Below are positions 45,068-57,060 of a stretch of DNA of 64,000 nt, one piece after another. Every line of letters starts with the position of its first letter. Position 1 is the first letter of the stretch. The position numbers and the translations under genes were made by a program. Source of the stretch: Adiantum capillus-veneris (lineage: Eukaryota; Streptophyta; Polypodiopsida; Polypodiales; Pteridaceae); assembly GCA_014529385.2 (NCBI GenBank), contig CM043944.1, positions 70,454,895-70,518,894 on the forward strand. The letters are read 5' to 3'. Under the pieces are notes generated by a model. The model was not told the origin of the DNA, did not search any database, and saw only the letters and a program-made list of their open reading frames with translations.

Positions 45068-46820
45068 TAGACATGTGCTTATAGATCTATCTCAACACGG
45101 GGCCAATGGTTAAGGGGCCCAAATGAGAGATGGTCTATCAAAGAGCAAGGCTAACCAATGGAGCATAAGACCTTATGGCTAGCTTCATTGAAGACCTCCA
45201 ATAATGTGTGTAAAAGTCCTTTGACCTTAGGCAAGCTAGGGCTGAGCTTGAGGTGGGAACCCGGCCTAAGCTCGTGGTGCTTGTCCTGCTTGAGGTGCTT
45301 GTCGTGCTTGAGGTGCTTGACATGCTTGAGGTGCTTGATTAAGATGCTTGAGGTGCTTGACTGGCTCCATGCTTGAGGTGCTTCACTTGCTACATGATTA
45401 AGGTGCTTGAGGTGCCTTGAGATTCTTGCATGAGATGCTTGTGGGAACACCCCCTAGTTCAAGTGCTTTGTCATGCTTGATGACTAAGGGGCTTGCTCAT
45501 CCAAAGTCAAAAAGATCCCTACAAGGAGGGGGGCGAGCCTACAAGGGGGGGGATGAGAGAGAATACACACACACACACACACACACAAGGGAAACCCCAG
45601 CTTGAAGAGGCAGCAAGGACACTTGTCAAGTTCCTCCTCATGTTCCCTCATGGTGTGCCTGAAGCCTATTGGTTGGCCACCCAAGGGGTCCAATGATAAT
45701 TTAGGATATTTAATTAATTGATTTTGCATTTATCAAGTCCTCTCTCTCGAAGGGGAAAGGGGGACACTTGTGCCAAGGCTACCCTTGTTGCTTGTAATGG
45801 CTCCTGCTTGTGATTGGCTGGGCCTGGAGGGGTCCAATGAGCTTCAAGCATGAGCTACAAGGGGGGGTCGACCCAAGCAAGCTAGGGGGTTGCTTAGGGG
45901 GTATACTCACCCACACACACTCACAAACACTCTCAGGGGGTGCTATGCAAAGTGCAAGAGCTCCATCTCCTTCTCGAAGCTCCTGGAGAAGTTGAGAGCC
46001 TACACCAACTCTCTTGGCTATGGAATGCAAATCCAACCAAGAGCTATGCTTCAATGCTTAAGCTTGCCATCTTCTTCTTCTCCATTACTATGCTATTATG
46101 TATGCTAGCAACAAGAGTATGATAAGTGAGGAACTAATTCTTTCTCCTATGAAATGTTTCTTCTTCCTTTTCCCTACCCTCATTCCATGCTAGCTCTCTC
46201 CACCTTCAAAGGTGTTTGAGGTCTTGGGATTGAGGCTTGGGATAGTTAATGTTTTCTACAAGTGCATGTTATGCTTATTGCAAGAAGGATAATGGTTTAT
46301 TGCAAGTAGATTAATTACTTAATGCAAGTAGATTAATTGTATTGCAAGGTAGATTAATTATTGCTTTAAGCACAAGTTGATGCATAAAAGTATACATCTT
46401 CATGCACTTAAATGATTTAGGGAACACAAAGATTAATGATGTTCACAAGTTCTTGATTGTTATCAAGCTAAGATTGATTGTTGAAATTATGCAAAAGCTT
46501 GGTGTGTGAACCTTCCATCTCCATATTGCCAAGGAGGTCTCAAGGAACACAAAGATTGTATTGTACCAAGTCTCTCTTAATGAGAGAATCTATAATACAA
46601 ATGCCTTTTGGAGGGGGGACCGGCTCCACATAAATCCGGTCCTCAATTGTTGTCATATTCTCTATACTCTCTCTCTTGTAAAAGTATTGTTCATGCCTAG
46701 TTAATTAAGTGTTATGATAGAGTTGCTACTACCAATTAAGTTCACCCTCTATGCTCTCAAAATTGCTCACTCTAAATTCCGCTATTCTCTAAGTTCATAG
46801 GCCATTCCCATTACACGCAC

Positions 46821-46949
46821 TCTCCCTCTCTCTCTCTCTTTCTTCCCCCCCCCCCACACACACATACACACATACACGAGAGGAAGGAGAGCCAGGTATG
46901 CTCCTTCCCTCTCCTCTCTCTCATGTTCCCTTCCCCTCTTTCTTTCTCT

Positions 46950-47011
<62 letters not shown>

Positions 47012-47124
47012 GTGTGTGTAAGAGAGAGAGAGAGAGAGATAGAGAGAGCACATGCATAAACAAAAAACATACACACACACACATGCATAAACAAAGAATG
47101 CATACACACAGACATTGAGAGAGG

Positions 47125-47163
<39 letters not shown>

Positions 47164-47275
47164 AAACAAAGAGAAAGAGAAAGAGGGAGAAAGAGAGAGA
47201 GAATAAAAAACCAAAGAGAGAGAGAGAGAGAGAGAGGGGGAGAAGACGAAAGAGAGAGGTAAGGGGAGAAAACAA
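46821..47275. repeat. CT/AC/GA microsatellite block of CACTA B
   Basis: Counterpart of 31764-32240, with longer CA and GA tracts. No coding content. Confidence 0.88.
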
Positions 47276-47279
47276 AGAG

Positions 47280-47660
47280 AGAAATTAGGTGAGATTACAT
47301 TTAGATTTATGTTTATGTTGAGTTTAAGATTAGGTTAGATTTATATTTACGTTAGATTAAGATTAAGTTAGATTTAAAATTAGGGCAGTATTAAAGATTA
47401 GCTAGCTATGTTAGATTTAAGTTAGATTACATTTAGGTTTAGGATTTAAGATTGGAATAGATTTAGGTTTATGTTGAGTTTAATATTAGATTAGATTTAG
47501 ATTTAAGATTAACTAGATTAAATTTAGATTTAAGTTAGATTACGTTTAGGTTTAGGTTAGATTTAAGATTAGATTAGATTTAGGTTTATTTTGAGTTTAA
47601 GATTAGATTAGATTTAGATTTATGTTTGATTTAAGATTAGATTAGATTTAGGTTAGATTT
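47280..47660. repeat. TTAGATTTAGGTT-rich degenerate repeat
   Basis: About 380 bp of interleaved TTAGATTTAGGTT, TTAAGATTAGATTAG and TTATGTTGAGTTTAAG units. A shorter version is in element A (32490-32600, 32800-32890), so it expanded within the element. Confidence 0.8.
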
Positions 47661-48230
47661 TAGTGCATGTCAATGAAGGCACGCTTTGCCCAAAGAGCAA
47701 ACACTAGTTACACAACAATATGTATATTCCCATCAAAATATGACACCTATTAACTCACATAGTAACCATATTTAATAAGCCGTGAATCACCACATGATAG
47801 ATTAGATTTTGGATTGAGTTTTTATATTAGAGTCTACCTTCGGGATTATGATAAAAAAAGTAGAGTTAGACGAACGGTGATCCCTCTCTTCCTCTCTACG
47901 GATGCGACCTTAAGGTGGAAAGCTTTCAACGACATGATACTCAGATTGGAGGCCAACATGTAATGTGCTAAGTAATCTCTCAAACAAAGATCTGTTGTGA
48001 AGAGACGTTCAGATGCAGTGAATTGCTACAGCTAGAGAAGAGGCAAAGGGGTTTTGTCCACTACATGCACTATCATGTAGACGTGGTGTGTAGATTTCTC
48101 ATACCCACAAATATAGGCATTTACCAATAAAGACGAGATTATAACCCGGTGGTTCTGATCTCCGTGCACCTCTAGACCGAGGTGTGCGGGGATTGGACAT
48201 GACTAGAGAACGTGGGTAGTTTACAGTGTG

Positions 48231-48234
<4 letters not shown>

Positions 48235-48301
<67 letters not shown>
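48235..48301 (+). repeat. (GA)n tract upstream of CACTA B transposase gene
   Basis: About 33 GA units ending 64 bp before the ATG at 48366; same position as in element A. Confidence 0.9.
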
Positions 48302-48306
<5 letters not shown>

Positions 48307-48365
48307 GGAGGATGCCAATAGAAGATTAAATTTATGTCCAGGTTATAAGGTTTTTACCTTCATTA

Positions 48366-49444
48366 TGAGTAGTGACGAGGATGTGGGGCCGTCCAACCGA
48401 AACACCTATCTCTCAACAGTGATGCAAAAGTGGATTTCACAATACGAGGATGCAAAGCAAGAGAGACAAAGGGCACGGATCGAGTGGAGACGTCAAGAAA
48501 GACGACCACCGATACATTATCCGGCAGGTTTGGAGAGCCTACCAACATTCATGAGCTTAAGATGATTGCACAACCAATTGAAAAGCGCACAATAGTACGG
48601 TGAAGAAGTGATTGAGGAGGAGTGGGAGTACTCTTGGGGTTGCGCGACTAAGGTAAGTTTGCAATGTACGACTAGTGACTTTCTAGATGTTTGAACGGCC
48701 ACTCATAATCTTTGTTGGTTGTAGTATAAGTCATACACAGCAGCATGGTGTAAAGGTCAACATTTTAGGGTGGAATGAATCGACAAAAAGCGTTTTACTC
48801 AAGATTGTGGAATCATGGCAAAATTTGAACAATTTAGTCGACGACATTCCTCTGATGCACATCATGTGGTGGCAAAACTCACTTACTTCGGCACGCTTCA
48901 AGACATTTTGAGGATCGCTTATAGAGGAATATTTTGTCGACTTGTTTGATGTGCAATGGTTCAAGATAAACATGGGGGGTCGCAAACGTTACTGTGCGCA
49001 GAGGAGAGTCTGGTTTCCTTGAAGTGGATTCAACTAAAAAATGGACCGACCTAAGAGACACTTTCGTACTGCCCAAGTATTGTGAACAAGTAAGTTATGT
49101 GCTTGGAAGCTCTAATGTAAGTTATGTGGATCTGACTAGTGATATTTCATCCTACAAAGTCTGCATCAAACTGGTGGTACATCATAGAGGTAGCCCCTTG
49201 TAGTGTACGAACGTATGAGGGCTACCATATGCCAATCACAACGGCATCGATGGAGGAGATTGGAGAAGATGCTCAGTCAGAAGCCGCTGAGGTGGTGCTA
49301 GACGAGCATCAAGCTGCTACTCTCTATGGGGTGCATGCAGAGGATCTACAAAATGAAACGGAGGAAATTTGCCTAAACGAAGAGCTCTATATAGATATAG
49401 GGAGTTATGTTGAGCTATGCGAGGATGAGAGAGAGACCTCTTAA
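48366..49444 (+). pseudogene. CACTA B transposase gene, large internal deletion
   Basis: The first 18 codons (MSSDEDVGPSNRNTYLST) join directly to VMQKWISQYEDAKQERQRARIEW, which in element A lies about 1.25 kb further on. The transposase-associated domain, the residual TNP2 region and DUF4218 are therefore deleted. The DUF4216-like exons follow (about 48725-49088 and 49139-49444) with frameshifts and several in-frame stops. It retains sequence near 48500-48720 that element A has lost, so neither copy derives from the other in its present form. Confidence 0.8.
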
Positions 49445-49610
49445 AGCCATAAACATTGTATTTGAACAATTTTGCTCCGTTTTATAATATATATTATATT
49501 CACGTGGCTATACTTGAGAAATTTAAATTGTGTTTAATCGTCATTGCGTCCACTCCAGGTACGTATGCTCTAGGTATGTTCTCACAAGCAAGGACACTCC
49601 TCGCCGATGA

Positions 49611-49872
49611 GCACTGCGCTCCGAGTGCGATGGAGACTGAGGCTGCAATCGTGAAGGAGGTGATCCGTCTCTGCTCATAGATGTTGCTTGTCCCTCCACT
49701 AGATCTAGTTGATCAGATGAAAGAGACGCTAAGAAGCACTACTACTACTTCTGAGTGTCTCTTTCACCCGTTCAACTAGATCTAGTGGAGGGGAGAGCAA
49801 CATCTATGAGCGGAGATGGATCAGCTCCTTCACAATTGCAGCCTCAGTCTCCATCGCACTCAGAGCGCAATG
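49611..49872. repeat. Long inverted repeat (hairpin) inside CACTA B
   Basis: The arm 49611 to about 49735 (GCACTGCGCTCCGAGTGCGA ... CACTAGATCTAGTTGATC) is matched in inverse complement by about 49750-49872, with few mismatches and a short ACTACTACTA loop. A transcript would fold into a stem of roughly 115 bp. Element A has no counterpart here, so it is an insertion or local inverted duplication. Confidence 0.82.
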
Positions 49873-49951
49873 CTTTTGCAAGATACGTAGAATGTACATG
49901 GGAGACAAATTCACAGGAATCTCTCTACACAGGAATCCCTCCCTCTTTATG

Positions 49952-49995
<44 letters not shown>

Positions 49996-50054
49996 GTCCA
50001 TGTTTTCTTCTCCATTCAATATTAAAATTAAATGTTGGTGTGTTTAATGTAGGT

Positions 50055-51354
50055 ATGGATGATGATGAGTTTCTTTCTTCTTTGTCACCCCGGCAGAGGT
50101 AGTGGTACGAGGATCGTCATCGCTTTGGAGCACCATCGCGTCATTCTACTCCTTCAGCGTCTCTCTCTGTTTCGGAGCATTCATCGTGCTTCGAAGCTTC
50201 GGTGTCGATGAGACGATCTTCACACTCGTCTAGCCACCGACGCTCTAGTGGTGGCGACGGCGGTTGTTGTGGGGATGCCGCTGCTGATGCCTCGACACCG
50301 CCTTGTGTTCGACGAGGCTCTTTACCTTCCCCTTCTTTGCTCGCCTCCACACCAACCACGACATCACAATCTATGCCAGGTTTTGTGCGGCTATCGGCCA
50401 TTCGAGCTGGCTACACACCACTACCTACTTCTCTGGGAGTCAACCCAGTCGACACTCCTTTCTTAGGGGCCCAGAATCCAGTGGAGACACCTGAAGTCCG
50501 TACCACGATTGACACACCGCTAGAGACCCTTGCCGAGACACCTAGGTTCACGCGTCACAGGCGAGAGGGCTTGCCTTACTCCGTCGATTTCAGCGGCGGC
50601 ATCATCTTGGATGATGAAGGCAAGAAGGTGATCTTGCGCATGCGTGGTCTTTGCTCTCAGGTGTTTAGACACTACATACTAAACACCTGGAGTGAAGTAC
50701 CAAGTGAATTAAAAGACAGAGTCATCAGCATGTTGCATGACGAGTTGCCCATGTCAACACGGGATGACCGCTTCAATGAAGACCTGATGAAGGTTCGAAT
50801 GCGCGAATACTGTAAGCACAAGCGTTCTAAAGTGCAAAAAGCAATAAAGCATGGGTGGAACAAACCAGATTGACTGGACAAAGAAGATTCGAAGAATGCA
50901 AAGCAAGTAGTGTGCGAGAATCCTGACAAGTGGAAGCAACAAAAGGAGGCAGCCAAAGCGCGAGTAGAGGCAGGGAGCTCGCACCAGTTGGGAAACGGCG
51001 GGTGGGCATCATTTGAGGCCGATTTTGTAAGTGTTTTTGCATTGCTCTTTAGGTTTGGTAGTTACGTCTATTTGTAATGGATTCTTTGTATGTTTTGAAC
51101 AGTGTTCGATGACAGGACGTGACCCCACACCGTACGAGCGCGAATACGCAGGCAGAAAGAGCTTAAAACACCGTGATGGACATTCTAAGTTCTCACGGCG
51201 GTATGGTTAGTATTATGGTTTACTCTTTTCTATTTGTTGTATTGTTTTGTAAATTATATGTTTATACTTACAAAAAGCTTTTTTTTTTTTTGTTGCAAAA
51301 TCCGACAAATATGCCGCTTGGACGCGATGAGACGTCTGATTAGACGACGTCAAT
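50055..51354 (+). pseudogene. CACTA B TNPA-like gene, disabled
   Basis: A start ATG at 50055 (MDDDEFLSSLSPRQR) after an AG acceptor, then TAG at 50100-50102, then the same Ser/Pro/Thr-rich and basic domains as in element A through 50873. There TGA replaces the Trp codon of PDWL. Later exons (about 51110-51200 and 51300-51354) are present with a frameshift. It shows the N-terminal exon that element A has lost. Confidence 0.75.
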
Positions 51355-51780
51355 TTAGCCATAGCTAGATAGCATTATTTTCCTTTTGTCATAGCATATG
51401 TATCATGAGATGACGTGTATACGTCTTTTTGTAACTATTGGAAAACCATGTATATTTTCTCAATAATGATAATTGTGTTGTAACTATTATATTTGCAAAG
51501 CTTAACAATCAAGTGATTTTGCCTATGATGTGTACAAGTGTCATTGATTTACTTTCATCAATTTACTTTTGTCAGTTTTGTATCTTTATTCTGCAAACAA
51601 TACTATGGATGATGGAGTTAATGGTTATATTGTTTTGTGGGTGACTACTTTGGGTCTATACCTAATCTTGCACTTTCTTTCAAAGGTGAATTTGTGCTTA
51701 TCTTACTCTATTATTGAAACATTCAATATGGTTGATGGGTGGTAGGGCATTCAATGCACTACCACCAAAAAAATTTACTC

Positions 51781-52058
51781 TCGAGCGTAGGTATAAGCGT
51801 CGCTATATAAGGCTCTGCAACATCGCTATAAGCGTCGCTATAAATAGCATGTAAGCATCACTATATGCGTCGTTATAGGTAGCATGTAAGCGTTGTTATA
51901 TGCGTCACTATATAGCGATGGATATAGCGACGCATATAGCGACGGTTGTAGCGATGCTCATAGTAGCGACGTTCCCGTATCGACGATCTTAACGACGCCG
52001 GGGTGTATAAAAACCCAAAGTATTTCCGTTGCTAAAAACGTCACAAGTGCACACCACC
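51781..52058 (+). repeat. CACTA B right subterminal repeats and terminus
   Basis: Degenerate GCGTCGCT/AGCGACGC units (about ten, many with C-to-T changes such as GCATCACT), then GCACACCACCTCTTGTAGTG, the inverted terminal repeat ending at 52058. Confidence 0.82.
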
Positions 52059-54183
52059 TCTTGTAGTGATTCAGATTATACATCGTTTTTTTGAATAATA
52101 CATTGTAAAACTTATAATCAAGTAAAATCTTCGATCGAATAACCGTATAATATATACGCCTCTTTGATCGAAGGAGCACATTACAGCTTTCAGCCTGGCA
52201 AAGAGGTGACAGAGCAAGCAGGTATAATTGCATTTTTCAGTTTTACTAGTGTTTTTACCTAATTTTGTGCTAGAGGTTCACCTTGCACACAGATTAGTTT
52301 ACATATGCATAGGCCTATTCCGAGGTTCTGTGGACATAGTCACACTCTTGGAATAGATAGGACATTAGATCTTTGTCTCGTGGTTGTGTAGAGCAATCGG
52401 TCACACTCCAGACATCCATAGGGAGTATAGAATCCCAACCATGATGTGTAGGGGTTCCTTTCTCGCACTTCAGATGGGATAGGGATTTGTCACTTCATGT
52501 TGTGTATAAGAATACTCACACTTTAGAAGTTATCAAAATATAGAAATATCTCTAGAATTTTGCTATGCAATATAGTTTACTTTACACGCTAGAGACAGAT
52601 CAGCTAAACTATAGTGTGAATAAAGTATACACATTGCCACATTTGAAGAGTGAACTTGTGAAGAATTAAGTTTAACTTTATCTTCATCTACAAAGGTATC
52701 AATGTTTATATTTTGTTTACACTATTGTTTATGCTCTCGTTTTACGTATCCGACTCATCTAAGCAATAATACCAGATAGTGAGTGCTAAGTTGAAGCTTT
52801 GCTTCTCTTTTCATTATTTTCTGGTACTTGCAATAGGTGAGTAAAGATATACTCTCTACGTGTGCTTTGTGTAACTATGAAAAATAGCCTTTTTCAAGGT
52901 GTGATGATTAATGGTTTTTGACTGTTGCATTGTGTTAGAGATTTTCTCACACTTCAACAGTGAAAATTCTGATTATTTAATTTTTTAATCAATTTAATAA
53001 TAGTGATAACTCTTGTGTTAGAGCTATTAGCTCACACATTTAGGCTATTAGTGCGTATTGTACACTTTTTGTAGTCTAATAAACTCTTTTCGTGTGACGT
53101 AAACTTCCATTGATTTGTGTTTAGTAGCGTCCACACTTGTGTTAAAGAACATTTAATCTCACACATTTGGACTGCTTTTTTTCATAACGTTAACTTTTAG
53201 GCATCTGTTTTCTAAATTGAATGTACACTTTATTCAATTATTGATAACAAAATATTATTTCAAAATCATAATCATAAAAAATTGTATATATTTCATTTGT
53301 TGCAACAAGTTGTTCACTTTAAATCTTTTTGAGTCTTGACATTAAACATTTTCATATTTCAACATGTTTGAAATTTGAATTATTCTCTTGGTGTTAATAT
53401 ATCATTATTTATTTTAATAGCCATGTCAGAGACAAAGCTATCACAAGTACATCAAAAAACCGTCACCGAAGTTATTGTTCGCTACCTACACTGTGTGGAA
53501 GAGCACCCTAAACCCTAAACCTTGGGAGATTGACCATTAAAAACTTACCATACCACGTAATATTAGGAGAGGGGGGCTACTCAAAAGGCTAGATAAGTGT
53601 ATAAGTTAAGGGTAGGTCATTTGGGTGGGGGAGGAGGAGAAGATATGAAGATGTATTGGAATGAGAGACGCGCATATTTGCTCTTTGAAATCTACAAATA
53701 AAATGTATCTCCATTGACATATATAGATTTTGAATAATACATCAAATGCAAACATTTTTAGCACAACCTTTGTAATTCCTAGTCAAATTTAGCATGCATA
53801 TTGGAGCCATGAAGTGTCGCTTATAAGCTTCCATCCATTTATGTTGTCATCAATCCCTCTATTTGGTTTCTTTCAAGGAAAGTTCAATAGTACCCTCATT
53901 CTTATCTTTTGTGAGGATGGTGATGTGCGGCTACTTAAAATTTGCAATTTTCCATAGTGATAATTATGGTCCAATTTCCCATAGTGATATTTATGGTCCC
54001 AATGTATACCTCATAATGTTAGAAATCATTGTACTTTGTGACTTTCAATGATGATTACTTTAGGCATGCATGGGAATATCCGCTTCAAAAGAACACCAAA
54101 TGATGGTGGGCTTCAAAATATTACTTTTTTTTATGCAGCTAAAATGTATCTGGTTACACTATGGGCATTCTTCATTTTGATGT
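52059..54183. other. No gene recognised
   Basis: AT-rich intergenic or intronic sequence outside the CACTA nest. No ORF above background, no repeat with clear termini. Confidence 0.6.
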
Positions 54184-54562
54184 TGTCATAATAACTAATA
54201 TCTAATTCTCCTAAATTATTTTCTCATGTTAAACTGATCATTTAATATGGGGAAGTGCCAGGGGAGAAAAAGCTAGAATATTGGTTAAGTTGGTAGACCG
54301 GCCACAGTAGGGATCCAAAGGAGGGAAAATAGGGATCCAAAGGGGGGGGGGCATCTACAAAAGAGCAAGGTGAAACAATGGGCTTAGAAGACCCTAAGGT
54401 TCAACCCATTAAGACTTCCAAAATGCTAAGGTTCCAAAATTCAAAGGTTGTGTCCAAAGGTCAAAAGCCTAGGAAAATTGGATGCTTTGTGTATGCTCAA
54501 AAAGTCTTCATGCATCCCTACATAGGAGGGGGTGAACCATAGAAGTAGGAGATGACAGAGAG

Positions 54563-54626
<64 letters not shown>

Positions 54627-55823
54627 GCTCCTTTACATAAAGGGAAAGAGGGACACATGTCAGCTCCCTAGCCCAGATGCCCACAAGGTGTACTCAAATC
54701 CTATTGGATGGCCATGGAGGTGGACCAATGAGAATTAGGCTAGATTAAATCTAGTTTAATTAATTAAAAAACACTTAATAAAAGAACCAATAAGAATTAA
54801 GCTCTCTAGAAGACTATTGGACAGTCTCCCAAGGGGTCCAATGAGCATTCCGCAGCCCAATGGCTTGCCTGATTCCTATTGGCCAGGAGACAAAGGGGTC
54901 CAATGAGAGTTTAGTTGTGTTAATTAATTACCTAAAGCTCTCACAAAAGTGAAAAGGGGGACACATGTCAGAAGGCTATCACTTATGCTGCTTAAATTTC
55001 ATTGGCTAAGCCTGGCATGGGCCAATAGGGTGTGAGCATGAGCAAATAGCAAGAGGGGTCGACCAAGAGAGAGAGGGGGCTGATTTTTCAAAGGCATTAT
55101 TGCATACACACTCACACTAGTCCATATGTGGAGTAAGAAGACTCTCTCTCTCTCTCTCCTTCTCAAGCTTTAATGGAAAGCTTATCACCTACTCCAAGCT
55201 TGTAGAAGGGAGGCCTACACCAACAACTCTTGGCTTTGTGATGCAAATCCAACCAAGAGCCAAGATTCAATGCATGCTCATCTCCTCTATCATGCTAATT
55301 ACTAAGCTAAGATATGCTAATATGAGTGATTATGTGAGGAGATGTACATCTTTCTCGTAAGACTACTCCTTCCTCTCAATCTACTCTCATACCCCGCTAG
55401 CTCTCACCATCTTCGAAGGTGTGTGAGGTCTTGGGTCTGAGACCGTGAGGGAATTGATGTTGTGTTTTATAAGTATTTTGCTTAGTGCTTGAAGTTTCCA
55501 TCTTCATTGCACTAGCTAGTATTGAAGGAACACAAAGAATTGTATTGTAAAAAGTCTCTCTTGATGGGAGAAACCATAATACAAAGCCTTTTGGAGGGGG
55601 GACCGGCTCCATGAAAATCTGGTCCTCAATTGTTGTCAATAGCTTAATTTCTCTCTCTTTTGAAGTATTTTTCATGCTATCTAACTAGGTGTTATACTTT
55701 CTGTTGCTCTCTCTCCACCCAAACACTCTTGTTATTCTCATTAGGAATCTATTCTAATGAAATGCTCACTATGTTCATGCTATTTTCCGCTACACACAAG
55801 TTACTAGGCCATTAAATGTTACA
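54184..55823 (+). mobile_element. Solo LTR of the chromovirus family (third copy)
   Basis: 1640 bp from TGTCATAATAACTAATATC to AAATGTTACA, with a perfect target duplication GATGT (54179-54183 and 55824-55828). It shares with the other LTRs the blocks CAAATCCAACCAAGAGC and GGAGGGGGGACCGGCTCCA. It is the most diverged of the family in the window. An (AC)n tract at 54565-54625 lies inside. Confidence 0.85.
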
Positions 55824-56079
55824 GATGTCAAGGGAGGGGATATGTCTCAAGAGTTCAATGCATTTTTTGTGAGGAGGTTTAAATCACAAATGTATAGTGT
55901 TGTATACCCTTGAGTAAAATAGTGTTGTTGAGAAGAAAAACATGCCAATTATGGCAATAACACAAATGTATGATAAAAGGAAAGTTTTGCCACATGGGAT
56001 TGACATGTGTGTCGTGTATGTGCCATAAAAATATTTCACCAAATAATTTCACTTTATCGCTCCATATGAAGCTTGCATA

Positions 56080-57060
56080 GCAAGAAGGCTTCATCAATCA
56101 CTTTGCATCTCTTTGGTTGGCTAATGCACTAGTGCATGAGCAACAATTCAAAAATTTGGATGATAAGGCTTTGAAATGTATTTTTGTTGATCATACTTCA
56201 AAAGGCAAAGGTTATAGGTTGTTTCATCTATAAACCAAGTGTATTTGGATTGGTTTAGATATCATATTTGTTGAAGATACAATTGGCTTTTGTTAGAATG
56301 CACCAAGGAGATTGATATAATCTCATACATTGTGTATCGTCCATTTTGTTCAATGGTGTGAGTATGAATGGAAGTAAAAATGAGGTAGATGTACATCCTA
56401 TCCATTTTTCACATGATATTATGGGTAAATCCATTATTGATGCAATTATACAAGTTTTACTTAGTGAAGATGGAGCTAAAAATGAGCAAGATAGAGGTAT
56501 GTGCATGCCAAAATGGCTAGTGCAAATCCACATAGAGAATAATGCTACCATTGACTTCGCTAGGCATGCATGTCAAGGTTTAGGAGTGCCACCTACAATG
56601 GAGTGTGTGGGAAGCCGGGCTAGTGCAGGCAAGCATGTCACTACATATAGATAGTGATGAGAAGTACTATCATCATTCGCTTTGCAATTGGGTGGAGAGC
56701 TTGAGCCTTGCCCCCTTTGTTGTTTTGGGCATATGTAGCCAATGTAGATGAATCGGTGTGCCAACATGCAAAATTTACAAGATAGTAAATTTTGGGTGGA
56801 ACTTTTGTCTACACATACTCATTCAGGCTCTCAAGATGTCTCTCTTTCTTGAATAAATTTTTTATGTTTTGACCATGTCTGGTATGTTGACGAAGAAAAA
56901 ACTTTCTCATTTGATGATGCACAAAATGCAAGGAATTGGTTGGTTGTAATGCAATTTGAGCACGATGTTGTCATGAGGAATGGCCTGTGGTCTTTGTGTG
57001 ACTTCCTTCCTAACAAAAAAATTCATTAATACTAAGTGGATTTTCAAGATACTAGTTTAG
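56080..57060 (+). pseudogene. Decayed copia pol (integrase end to RT start)
   Basis: In several frames: KALKCIFVDHTSKGKGYRL near 56168 matches the KxxxCVFVGYSxxxKGYRL segment after the copia integrase. Near 57005 TKKFINTKWIFK matches the KKxIxxKWVFK segment at the start of the copia RT. Numerous stops. No LTRs found. Confidence 0.65.

Larger units (their letters stand above)
30048..46815 (+). mobile_element. Old chromovirus solo LTR, interrupted by a younger element
   Basis: A solo LTR of about 1.85 kb, reading TGTCATAAAAATTAATATC at 30048 to CCCATTACA at 46815, with a perfect target duplication CGCAC (30043-30047 and 46816-46820) in CACTA element B. It is split at 30148/45068 by the full chromovirus. 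It belongs to the same family as the LTRs of that chromovirus but in opposite orientation and is more diverged. AC and CT runs occur within it. Confidence 0.88.
29844..52058 (+). mobile_element. CACTA element B (old, interrupted by nested insertions)
   Basis: An En/Spm-type DNA transposon split by the 30048-46815 insertion. The left end (29844-30047) is diverged (CAACGAGAGG where copy A has CTACAAGAGG) but keeps the subterminal AGCGACGCT repeats and the CAGATCTCAGATCTGAG block shared with copy A. The right end finishes CCTCTTGTAGTG at 52058. Without inserts it is about 5.4 kb. It carries broken versions of both copy A genes (48366-49444, 50055-51350). Confidence 0.85.

Noticed and set aside
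45138-46122. Several short ORFs near 45-46 kb as genes
   Set aside because: They lie within the old solo LTR and mirror ORFs of the other LTRs on the opposite strand.
47280-47660. Interstitial telomeric repeat
   Set aside because: Units such as TTAGATTTAGG resemble telomere repeats but are irregular, and the shorter version in CACTA A shows local expansion.
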